Below, one piece after another: positions 1-11,085 of a stretch of DNA of 64,000 nt. A model generated the notes under the pieces. That model did not search any database. It was not told the origin of the DNA and was given only the letters and a program-made list of their open reading frames with translations. Both the position numbers and the translations under genes were made by a program. This DNA comes from Cladorhizidae sp. MBARI D1340-BT2 (lineage: Eukaryota > Porifera > Demospongiae > Poecilosclerida > Cladorhizidae): assembly GCA_028752905.1 (NCBI GenBank), contig JAQNBH010000014.1, positions 2,033,993-2,097,992 on the forward strand, in the 5' to 3' direction. Numbering within the stretch: the first letter of the stretch is position 1; each line of letters begins with the position of its first letter.

Positions 1-212
1 AGAGGGCATCAATGCTTGAGGATTCTCTCATTTTCATTTTGTGTTCCTCTGCTAATTGTTTTCCTGGGCAATGCCAGGCACCTCTGCTAGAATATATAAA
101 GCTCATGCATGTGTCTGGTGTCTGTCTGTTTGTCCTCTCTAGAAAACTACCAGGAATAGATCCCACAAATTAGAATCATCATGACCAGCAAAGCTGCATC
201 TAGCTTATTTTA
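1..212. other. left edge, nothing recognised
   Basis: AT-rich sequence with no supported gene, repeat or RNA. It precedes the hammerhead-like repeat. Confidence 0.4.
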
Positions 213-306
213 TTAGAAAACCCCTTAGTTACAATATCTTCTCAACAATCAATTTGAAATTTACTCCCTCGATGTTTCGACTAGATGCTCTAGCTTCATC
301 AGGAAG
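213..306 (-). repeat. hammerhead-like dispersed repeat, copy 1
   Basis: Read on the - strand, CTGATGA at 302-296 is followed by a 6-bp stem (CTAGA/TCTAG with loop GCA) and then CGAAAC ending at 274. This is the order of the conserved hammerhead ribozyme core: CUGAUGA, stem II, GAAA. The sequence that follows, down to 213, recurs in related copies near 17423 and 25393. A proper stem III and cleavage triplet are not convincing, so this is a hammerhead-like repeat, not a demonstrated ribozyme. Confidence 0.5.
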
Positions 307-451
307 TATTATTGGCCTGACACTGAGCACTGATATTTGGGTATATGTAAGCTAGAAACCTAGTATGTTGAAAACAGCAACAATATACGATTGCTAGACT
401 TCATCATGTGACAAGTGCCAGACAAAGAATTCTGGTGACTTCCATCCACTA

Positions 452-640
452 AACTCTGGCATCAGGTTGGGATTCAACTACTCACCGAAACACCACATGG
501 GAATAAGTACAGCATTACCATTACTGACTATTTCTCGAAATGGGCAAAGCTAGACAGACCTCTTCCTCATAAGTTGGCATTGTTGCCTGCCATGCGTTTC
601 GCATTGGCAGCACTGTGCCATCAGAAGTGGCGAAGGTTTG
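452..640 (+). pseudogene. Ty3/gypsy integrase core fragment
   Basis: A conceptual frame running from about 452 contains the pattern WHQVGI followed by GNKYSITITDYFSKW, which resembles the start of the integrase catalytic core of Ty3/gypsy elements (TDYFSKW carries the first catalytic Asp). The frame loses similarity around 620 and runs into a microsatellite at about 697. No protease, RT or LTR is seen next to it. It is a short dead fragment; assignment rests on motif recall. Confidence 0.6.
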
Positions 641-696
641 CAGTCACTGGATTGCTATTGTTGTGTTGTTATGTTGGTCTTGTCTGTTTTTGTTGT

Positions 697-1593
<897 letters not shown>

Positions 1594-1644
1594 TTTACAT
1601 GCATATAATTATATAGAATACATGTATTGCATACATTTAATTTA

Positions 1645-2688
1645 AGAAATAATGATCGTCAGGTACTGAGCTGGATCCAAGCGCCTGAGGCATCCCTTCC
1701 AGTGAAATCAGGTGGCTTGGGAATCAGAAGTGCTGTAATGCTTGCTGCACCATCTGCTTTTCTGGCATCTACAAGTGGTGCTTGTGATCTCATTGACCAG
1801 ATTATGCCAGACAGTTTACACCAAGCTAACTATCCTTCATTTGATGCAGGCCTTGAAGTCTGGCGTCTAGGGCATAGCAGTCCACTACCATCTGAGTCTG
1901 AGTATTCCAAGCAAAAGTCCTGGGATGGTCTGCTCGTGAAGGCTGCTTTCAATTCTCTCCTGAATTCGGCTACAAATCCTACTTCTCGAATACGGATTCA
2001 GGCAGCAGCTAGAAAGGAGTCAGGCGCTTGGATTCATGCCCTCCCCATGTCTTCATTAGGCCTCCGTATGGATGATGATGTCATCAGGGTAGCCATTGGT
2101 TTGCGGTTGGGTACACCTCTCTGTCATCCTCACAGTTGCCATCAGTGTGGATCTCAGGTGGACCAGCTAGGGACTCATGGTCTCAGTTGCTCGAAGAGTC
2201 AGGGTCGTCATTCAAGGCATGCAGCTATCAACGATCTTGTTAGACGATCACTTGCATCCATCAAGGTTCCTTCACATCTGGAGCCCTCTGGGATCTGTCG
2301 CTCAGATGGCAAGCGTCCAGATGGGGCTTCCATTGTTCCCTGGAGGAATGGCCGAGTTCTTGTGTGGGATGCTACATGTGTGGACACTTTTGCTCCTTCG
2401 TATGCCACTATGTTACCTGATGGTCCAGGGTGCATTACTGACAGGGCCGAGTTTCTGAAGAAGGGGAAGTATGCAAATATAGAGGCTACTCATTATTTTG
2501 TACCTATTGGTATCGAGACCTCTGGAGTATTTGGGTCTGAGGCAAAGAGTTTTCTCCAAGAGCTAGGTGTACGCCTCAAAACTGAGTCTGGCGACCCTCG
2601 TGCCTACCATTTCCTGCTGCAGAGAATTGCAGTTGCAATCCAACGAGGAAACACTGCTGGATCCAGCTCAGTACCTGACGATCATTAT
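1645..2688 (+). pseudogene. non-LTR retrotransposon ORF2, C-terminal part with restriction-like endonuclease
   Basis: An open frame of about 350 codons matches the region downstream of the reverse transcriptase in RLE-bearing (R2-like) LINEs. It shows a CCHC knuckle, C-x2-C-x9-H-x3-C, near 2140-2195. A KRPDG motif follows near 2308-2325, and then WDATC near 2365, giving the PD-x(14-15)-D spacing of the restriction-like endonuclease that nicks the target. The RT itself is absent, so the copy is 5'-truncated, as LINEs usually are. Upstream lies the ATT microsatellite; the frame ends in a (TTC)n tract that begins at 2689 and may be the grown-out 3' tail. The reading frame appears to continue through the tract but that is only repeat. 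No intact stop is visible before the tract, so the true C-terminus may be lost. Confidence 0.75.
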
Positions 2689-3384
<696 letters not shown>

Positions 3385-3744
3385 TATGGTGCGAGGATAT
3401 ACGAAACCAGAGTGATCCAGCATTATGCCTGCGCTAAATGGCACACTTGCGCAGGATCACTCTTGTTTCTATCCTTGCGTCGAACACCTAGAACTTTTAC
3501 CGAACTATACGAAGGCATCAAAAGCACATCATATTTCACTTAGGACTTGCGCTGTTTGGCCAATTTGTCCTAATAGGGACTGGGGCAGGAGCCAGCATTT
3601 ACTTTTGGCCAAAGACTGGAGCAGTCTATTCAAGGGAGCGAAGAGTTTAAGGAAATACGATACTTGGACCCCCACCCCCTTTGAATTTGGCTGGATCAGC
3701 AACTGTGTATATAGTCTGCAACTAAACATACTTAATTTAAAACA
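3385..3744. other. intergenic, no gene recognised
   Basis: Short reading frames only. Around 3408-3465 an imperfect inverted repeat (GAGTGATCC and GGATCACTC) brackets a GCCTGCGC/GCGCAGG pair, possibly a decayed transposon end, but I cannot name it. Confidence 0.35.
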
Positions 3745-3824
3745 GCTTTGATGCGTACGCTTTGGAATAAGAAAAAGTTCAAGGTTGTGAACTTTTTCTT
3801 ATTCCAAAGCGTACGCATCAAAGC
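3745..3824. repeat. perfect 37-bp inverted repeat (hairpin)
   Basis: Arm 3745-3781 is the exact reverse complement of arm 3788-3824, with a 6-nt loop (AGGTTG). The arms contain GCGTACGC. No mismatch is present, so the structure is recent, selected, or held by copying. It lies about 260 bp upstream of the putative first exon of the Asp/His-rich gene. No family assignment. Confidence 0.95.
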
Positions 3825-4083
3825 GATAACGTTCTCATCGAGCGTCATCGTTCGGGCCTTCAGGCGCGTGCGTGGTCTCTCGATCTCTGCGTCTGGGGGA
3901 GCGGCTACCATTAACTTCCACTGTGGTAGCTATTATCCACCCTGCTCCCCGTCACACAAACATATCCTGACCAGTTGGTCCTAGCAGAGACTAACAACTC
4001 ATCAACACTCTGCAGTACATACAAACTACCTGATGTTTGTGTGACCTTTGAATTTCAGTCTGTTCTCCCATTTATCTCACAGG

Positions 4084-4171
4084 ATGGATGGATGCATAGG
4101 GTACATGAAGTTGCTGTTTATGTATCTATGCTGGATACCATTTCTTCAGGTGACTGGCTGGTTACGTGGAG
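4084..4171 (+). CDS. exon 1 of Asp/His-rich gene, signal peptide
   Basis: The frame from ATG 4084 encodes 29 residues. A second in-frame ATG at 4105 starts MKLLFMYLCWIPFLQVTG, a typical secretory signal with a Lys n-region, a hydrophobic core and a VTG cleavage-like end. The exon ends GTGGAG followed by the donor GTTAGT at 4172, leaving phase 1. An alternative donor at 4150 (CAG/GTGACT) would be phase 0 and would bring a stop right after the next junction, so 4172 is preferred. The sequence before ATG 4084 resembles a splice acceptor (pyrimidine-rich, then CACAG), so a 5' untranslated exon may lie upstream. Linking this exon to the long ORF is inference from phase and signal-peptide character. 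Confidence 0.55.
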
Positions 4172-6081
4172 GTTAGTCAAAGCTGTTTAGCTCTCTTGAC
4201 TGGTCAGTGTTTATTTTTTTTAACTTTTTTTTGTTAATTTCAGCAAGGGTTTGCTGGAGCTCTATCCTCAGTGTGTCCTAATTCTTCCTCAAATTCCTGA
4301 TATTGGCTTCAGTGCAGAGCCACTTCTAGTGAAGTGACATGCACTGGATGCTGGATCAGGTGCACTATTTTTAATATAAAAAATGTCAAATGTCACAAAC
4401 ATTATCCAGCTTTATGATTTGGTGAAGGGTCTGGTTCACAATACTACCAGCTAGCCGACATGCTAGAAGTCAAAGCTCCACAGTTAAAAGGGAGCTAAGT
4501 ATGTAGCATGGTGTCTAGTTTAGTAGAGAAAGTCTGTAATTAATTAAGTAATAATCCCACAAACTCTGGGTCCACTTAGTATACCTGCAAGATTGGTGGC
4601 CTATTGCTTTTGAGGAGGGTCACCACAGAGCGTGCCGGTAAGAGTACAGTGCAGCTGGTTTGTGTATGTACGAGTGCATGTGTGAGTTCAGGCAGCAGAG
4701 CAGCTACAATTACTTTCAAGTCTAGACTGACCGGGTTAGTTCGGGCAGCAGAGCAGCTGGTATTTTATGCAAGTCTAACTGGGAGCCAAGTGTAAGAAAG
4801 TGCACAATAGATGTGTCATATACCCCCTTAAAACAAGCAGTAATATTATCTAGGAAATTGAGGAATATCTAGGCACATATCGAACAATTAGCACAGCACT
4901 CCTTATAGCAAATAACAGGAAGGTTGACTATAAAAGTTGGCTTACTAGGAAGAAAGGGTCAGGAATTTCAAGCACCAGCTCTCGGAGATTTAATGTCATC
5001 AGCTACTCCAGTACTTCTCTTTATTACCTGTTGGACCACATCTCACTTGCTAACTTGTTTTGTTGTTGTTGTTGGCATCAACTTCTATACTGGTTTTTGT
5101 ATCTCACCCCCCCCCCCCCCCCCCCCCCTTCCCACCTCCCCTGATTTGGCTTAGTGCGGTGCATCCGGCTTGAGATTACATTCACAGAGTTTCATTAAAA
5201 GCATGTGACTCGAGTATTAGTATTGTACATGAAACATGTCAATTGTTCCCAGACCGTTCCCTGCACAATGCATCCAGTGCTGCAGAAGTGCTGGTCTTCA
5301 TGACTATGGTTAGCTATTGTGCTGGCAAGCATCTCAAGGCTACCTCCTATTTGAGAAAGGACTCAACAATTATGTATAATAACAGGAATGCATTCATATA
5401 ACACATGTATTTTACACTACATGAAATTAACTCAACCTTCCATCTGGGTTTCCCACGACTCAGTGGTACATAAGTATTTTGGCCTGTCTTCTTACTGATG
5501 TCAGATGACTATAAAATATATGAAATAAGCTGCACTATGATGGTCTATAATTAAACTGAACCCATTCCTAAATAAAATAAAAACATCTATGGATATTTTT
5601 TTCAAGTGACATTAAGTGACAAAGAAGTGATCACGTAGAAAGTTAAATTTTCACAAACATTTTATCACTGTAAAATGTTTTATTGTATTTAAATTCAAGG
5701 CCACTCATCCACAACCTGCGTCACAATTTTCAAAATCATATATGGCATTATGGACCAGAGCAGTCCCTTGCTGTTGTTTTTCAAAGCTTTTCTTGCAAGG
5801 TTGTACATTAACGATAGTAAGTCTTATTGTAAACAATACAATGAGAGTTGTGTATCTTACACAGAATTGCAGCTTGTTATTATTTGCATTCTAATGATAA
5901 GAGCAATTTGAAATATTGTCCAGAGTAATAAAAGTTTTAATGGAAATAATAAAAATAACATCAATAATACAAACTAGCCGATACCCACAGAGACACCCTG
6001 GTCATTTTTCTCTCTTACAATTAAAGCTATAAGCAACTTCATTTACTATAATAATGTGTTTCAGTATATGTCTGTATTAGC
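4172..6081 (+). other. intron 1, proximal part
   Basis: No exon or mobile element recognised. It contains a C22 run at 5107-5128 and a small CAGCAGAGCAGCT duplication near 4692 and 4745. Confidence 0.4.
5107..5128. repeat. poly-C tract
   Basis: Twenty-two consecutive C residues, a likely length-unstable tract. Confidence 0.9.
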
Positions 6082-6138
6082 TATTTAAAATATCTCGTGT
6101 ATTTAAAATATCTCGTGTATTTAAAATATCTCGTGTAT
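6082..6138. repeat. 18-bp repeat, three copies
   Basis: TATTTAAAATATCTCGTG is repeated three times in tandem without change. Confidence 0.9.
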
Positions 6139-6463
6139 ATACTACATTAAGAGTGATATTTTTCCATATACTGCTCCTTGATGTTAGGCTAGTATTGAGA
6201 GTTCTAAAAGATTCCAGTGAGCAAGCATTGTTGTATTTCCTTATGTTTTGTTGAAAGTGTTTGTCCACAAATAGTTGTGGTGATGCTCAGACAGTGGTGA
6301 CTAGCCATTGTTGCATCAGTTCAGGTCTCCATATTAAACCTTAAAGCATCGCAATGATGCCACGGTGTAGAGATTGGGCCGGGGTAGAAGTTTGCTTTGC
6401 TAGGACTTTCACTTTTACTTATTCTCACTAGTTTTCTGCACTTCTCTGTTCAGCTCTCTATAT

Positions 6464-7410
6464 AGAGATGAGATTCATCCTCCTGTCTTGTATGGAGTGA
6501 GATGAGGTTCATCCTTCTGTCTTCTATAGAGTGAGATGAGGTTCATCCGCCTGTCTTGTATGGAGTGAGATGAGGTTCATCCTCCTGTCTTATGGAGTGA
6601 GATGAGGTTCATCCTTCTGTCTTGTATGGAGTGAGATGAGGTTCATCCTCCTGTCTTGTATGGAGTGAGATGAGGTTCATCCTCCTGTCTTGTATGGAGT
6701 GAGATGAGGTTTATCCTTCTGTCTTATATGGAGTGAGATGAGGTTCATCCTCCTGTCTTGTATGGAGTGAGATGAGGTTCATCCTCCTGTCTTGTATGGA
6801 TTGAGATGAGGTTCCTGTCTTGTATGGAGTGAGATGAGGTTCATCCTTCTGTCTTGTATGTAGTGAGATGAGGTTCATCCTTCTGTCTTGTATGTAGTGA
6901 GATGAGGTTCATCCTTCTGTCTTGTATGGAGTGAGATGAGGTTCATCCTCCTGTCTTGTATGGAGTGAGATGAGGTTCATCCTCCTGTCTTGTATGGAGT
7001 TAGATGAGGTTCTTGTCTTGTATGGAGTGAGATGAGGTTCATCCTTCTGAGTGAGATGAGGTGCATGTAGTGAGATGAGGTTCATCCTTCTGTCTTGTAT
7101 GGAGTGAGATGAGGTTCATCCTTCTGTCTTGTATGGAGTGAGATGAGGTTCATCCTTCTGTCTTGTATGGAGTGAGATGATGTTCATCCTTCTGTCTTGT
7201 ATTGAGTGAGATGAGGTTCATCGTTCTGTCTTGTATGGAGTGAGATGAGGTGCATCCTCCTGTCTTGTATGGAGTGAGATGAGGTTCATCCTTCTGTCTT
7301 GTATAGAGTGAGATGAGGTTCATCCTCCTGTCTTATGGAGTGAGATGAGGTTCATCCTCCTGTCTTGTCTGGAGTGAGATGAGGTTCATCCTCCTGTCTT
7401 GTATGGAGAT
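6464..7410. repeat. 34-bp minisatellite, about 28 copies
   Basis: Units built around GGAGTGAGATGAGGTTCATC followed by CTCCTGTCTTGTAT. Variants differ by CTC/TTC and by short deletions (about 6810, 7010, 7050). It lies in intron 1 of the Asp/His-rich gene. Confidence 0.95.
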
Positions 7411-8317
7411 CATCGCAATTGTAAATGCCAGATGGCATCATGATGCTATTGAAAGAAGGAAAGTTGTTGATTTGAGATCCCAATATATTTGTTTCCTCCA
7501 ACATTCCACGATCTTGAATAAGCTTATGCTTATGAAGATGTTGGAACAGTATATATATCTACATGGAAATAAGACTTCAGTTTCTGTGGAGAACCCAGGT
7601 GTTCTGGCCCCTATACCACTTGCGTTAAACCAAAACAACAAGTTAATTTTTTTAAAGGAATTGGTTTCTTGAATCAGACAAGTGACAAGTTGGAAACTAT
7701 TCTCTGAGCAGTGACTTGTACTCATAGTCATGTAACAAGACATAATGGCACTGTGGATGGTTGACCTCTTGTCTCTTTATCTAGGATAGTCTGGTAATTC
7801 AAAATATTCTCTCATGACCTCTCCCAGCTCTCTTCTCGCAACAATTGGAGTCTTAGGATGGCAGATACATTAAATATTGAAGGCTGCAACAACAGCAATG
7901 AATGTTCATTTTGGTAATGAATAACAAGCATGCGAGTTGACTATGAATGAATCAAAGGGGAGAAATGGTGTGACCAGGTGTGACCTGGAGCTTTTGTATA
8001 AAGTATCATATTTTTGCACATGCATGTATTCTTGATATTGTCCCGATCTATATACCAAAATGTAGTCCATTGAAATGTTGTTGCTATACATGTTTTTGTA
8101 TTGCAACTGTAGGTTCGAATGTGAAGTCAATCACTCCACAAAAAATCTTTAAGTTTGTAACAGTCCAGCATCAAATCTTGAGTACCTGTAGCTACCATGA
8201 TTACTAGAGCAATGCAAGAACTAGGGAGTGATGATTTTGATTTTTTCATAAGTTGACTTGTGTTCATATGAAGGAGGGTACTAAATTATGGAATATAAAC
8301 ACTAACAAAACTTGTCC
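7411..8317. other. intron 1, no exon recognised
   Basis: Short overlapping frames on both strands at 7379-7743, none with recognisable motifs. Confidence 0.35.
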
Positions 8318-8385
8318 GAGCATCACCACAACTATTTGTGGAAACTAACAGGAGGATGAGCCTCATCTCACTCCATACAATGACT

Positions 8386-8700
8386 TTGGAGCTCCATAGA
8401 TTCTGCAAAATTCAGTTATGGACTAGATATATATCTCAAAAGATAGATCTCTCTGTGTGCTCTCTTTTGATACTTAAAATGTTGCATAGGTATAACCAGC
8501 TACTTGCAACCAAAGTGGGGATACCTCAAAATCTGAGCACTGAACTAGCTGCAGTTGTGTCCTGATTGGTATATAAGTGTTAGACATTTACTACAGTGGC
8601 AAGAGGAAACTCTACCCTGCAAAATGAGTGTTTTGATTATGCTTCTCTTGATGAAGTAGTCAAGCATAGATGGGAAAATCATTTTTTTCCTGACACAAGA
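8386..8700. repeat. dispersed repeat related to the element at 50831-51358
   Basis: From GGAGCTCCATAGATTCTG at 8391 onward, this stretch follows 50897-51180 with many substitutions, including a shared CTCTCTGTGTGCTCTCTTTT block. It appears to be a decayed partial copy of that TIR element; only one arm is visible here. Confidence 0.6.
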
Positions 8701-8971
8701 AAATTAATTTTCAGTGCACACACTTGACTATTTGATCATATTTTAGCATGCAATGTGGAGTCAAATATCCTCGGAAAATCTCACTACCATCAACCTCCAT
8801 ACTCCTTACCAGTTATTGTAGTGAGAAGCTGGATATTTTCTAGTTACATGTGTCCATATTCCCTCCCTGCCCTATACATTCATGCACTAGTCAAATTGTT
8901 GTTGTTTTTTTGGTTTGGCAATCCACTTAATAATGTGTAGTTAATGTTGCTCTTTTGTTGTTGCCCTTCAG

Positions 8972-9039
8972 TTGTGTCCTCATCAGAGGAAAGCTATGAA
9001 CAAGACTTTGACTACACTAGCAGTGATACCATTCCTGAT
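8972..9039 (+). CDS. exon 2 of Asp/His-rich gene
   Basis: A pyrimidine-rich acceptor (TTGTTGTTGCCCTTCAG) ends at 8971 and a consensus donor GTAAGT starts at 9040. The 68-nt exon takes one base from exon 1 and reads VSSSEESYEQDFDYTSSDT then IPD, an acidic, Ser- and Tyr-containing segment, ending on a codon boundary. The frame fits exon 3 directly. The strength of both splice sites and the composition match make this a likely real exon despite its size. Confidence 0.65.
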
Positions 9040-11085
9040 GTAAGTTGAAACTTGAAGTTCACACAAAATGCTAACTTAAACTCTGGTTGTTTAGCACCCT
9101 GATTCTAAGCCCACCCCCCAAGAAAAGAAAACTGGCACGTAAAATGAACAGGCACTAATACTCAAATAATAGAAACCATTGATTCTTCTACCAAATTAAA
9201 TTAACTCATTTTAGACAGGCTAGAAGCAGAGAGAAGGAGTTAGTCTCAAGAGCCAGACTAAGGCAATGGCCTCTCAAACACATGACTTATTTTACACTCT
9301 GAAATATGTTCTATTCAAATACCCTTCTAGAAAAAGTTAAATTTAGTTTAGTCAAGGATGACAATAATTCCTGGAACAGTTAGTTAGCTGCTATTTGCAT
9401 CTTCCACTATCTATATGGTTGGGCAGGGAAGTGTTTAGGAACTTCATAGGCTGTGCAAATTAACAGCTGCTAAAAGCAGAAAAAGATTAGAAAACGAGTA
9501 GCAAAAGGCTCACAGGAAGACCAAGCAATAGTAATAGGTGTGGTCTTGCTAGTAATTTTTATCTAATGTTATCTGCCTTAATATGGTGAACCTTAATATG
9601 GTGATTATGGTGAAGCTACTCTACATGTGCAGAATAAGTTGTTTTTTCATAGACAGAGAGACCAATGTTTCATATAATAATATATATCGTATGGACACTA
9701 ACCCCAAAAAATGGCTTGTATATCGAGAGGAGCACTTTATAGCTTGGTGTGTGCTCAACAGTGTGTGAGCAGTAAGCAGCAGAATTTATGGTGGATCAAT
9801 TTTGGCAATGGGTGATGTAGTAGGTGAGCAAGCCACAAACTGGGAGTGACAGGAGAGCTGTATTGCCATGCATACCAAAACGATAGATGGGAATGGGAAA
9901 ATGTTGTCATATCCTTGGTCTGTTAAATTAGCTGTAGACCAAGCAATTGCAGAGACAGGCAAAGGATGGGAAGTAAACATGCTGCATACCTATTACCAAT
10001 GGAAGAGAAATAAGCTGATGATGAAGACAAAGTATTGAAATGTAGCTAATACAAAGAACTGTTGTTGATTTTGGGTTTGGTTGTCGCTGTTAAGAAATTT
10101 GAAGTTAGACTTTGAGCTTGGGAAACAAGCTACATTCTGGCAGGTGGATGGGGGATTTGAACCTTTCTACCTATCTCATAGATATCTTGCTTGTCCTAAA
10201 TATAAACATGTTCATGTGCATTAGAGAAAATGTTGTCTCTGCTGCTTATCCCACAATACATTACATTTCCTTAGCTGTCATGACAAGAACAAGAAATGCT
10301 TTTTCCCCCTCATTTAGAAACTCTCACCAGTGATCCATTTTCCTGTGATGACACACTTACTATAAACATAAAAATATGTATTTTAGCTATAAAATCTCAC
10401 TAATGCAATAGTGAATGTGATTGCTAATTTTTAGCTCAGTTTAACTTAGCTCAGTTTACCTGATGCTTAAAGGGTAATTGAGAGGTTGCTGGAGCTTACA
10501 TAATTATAATGCATGCTTTTTTAGGCAGCCTGATCTTTCACATTAGTGTCACTCTTTCCCCTAGCCGGTCTTTGCTGGTGGCTGAAGTGGTTATTTCATG
10601 TCCCTTGAAGCAGTTAGAGTTCTCTGCCTGTAGATCTATCTACCTAGGTTGAAGGCAGTAAAGAGTTCCCTCTTCTTATGGGCTATCTTTGCCATTGTTT
10701 TAGTTGCACAATTTGTATAATATGGTTGATAAGAGTCTATGAGAGTAACAACTATTTTCTTTTGAAAATAACTGCCTGTGTGCTTGTTCAATTACTATAG
10801 GAACACTTTTTTATTCATATAATATGGTATACATGTGTATTTGTGTTAAATGTATGTTATGTGTGTGTTTAAATAAGTGATTGTCTATAGCAAACCAATG
10901 CTTCTGCCAATCTGCAGTGGCAATATTATATTCTCAGGCCAAAAAACGGTGAAACGAAGCAAATATTTTTCAGTAATCATATGCTATATAATGATCAATG
11001 TTATAATGATCAATGCTCATTAGCTTTTGTAAATTGCTTTTTTATTATACACAAATAATTATGCCATTTTTAAATTATGTTTTAG
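9040..11085 (+). other. intron 2
   Basis: About 2 kb of AT-rich DNA with no repeats, exons or element ends that I can support. Confidence 0.5.

Larger units (their letters stand above)
6265..8341. repeat. 24-bp inverted repeat pair bracketing the 34-bp minisatellite
   Basis: 6265-6288 (starting CCACAAATAGTTGTGG) is the exact reverse complement of 8318-8341. Immediately outside the right copy, 8347-8380 is one inverted monomer of the 34-bp minisatellite that lies between the arms. This could mark a fold-back element or two opposed copies of a dispersed repeat that seeds the satellite. No transposase is visible. Confidence 0.6.

Noticed and set aside
5107..5128. Poly-C run as a regulatory G-quadruplex
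   Set aside because: A single homopolymer in an intron; no supporting context.
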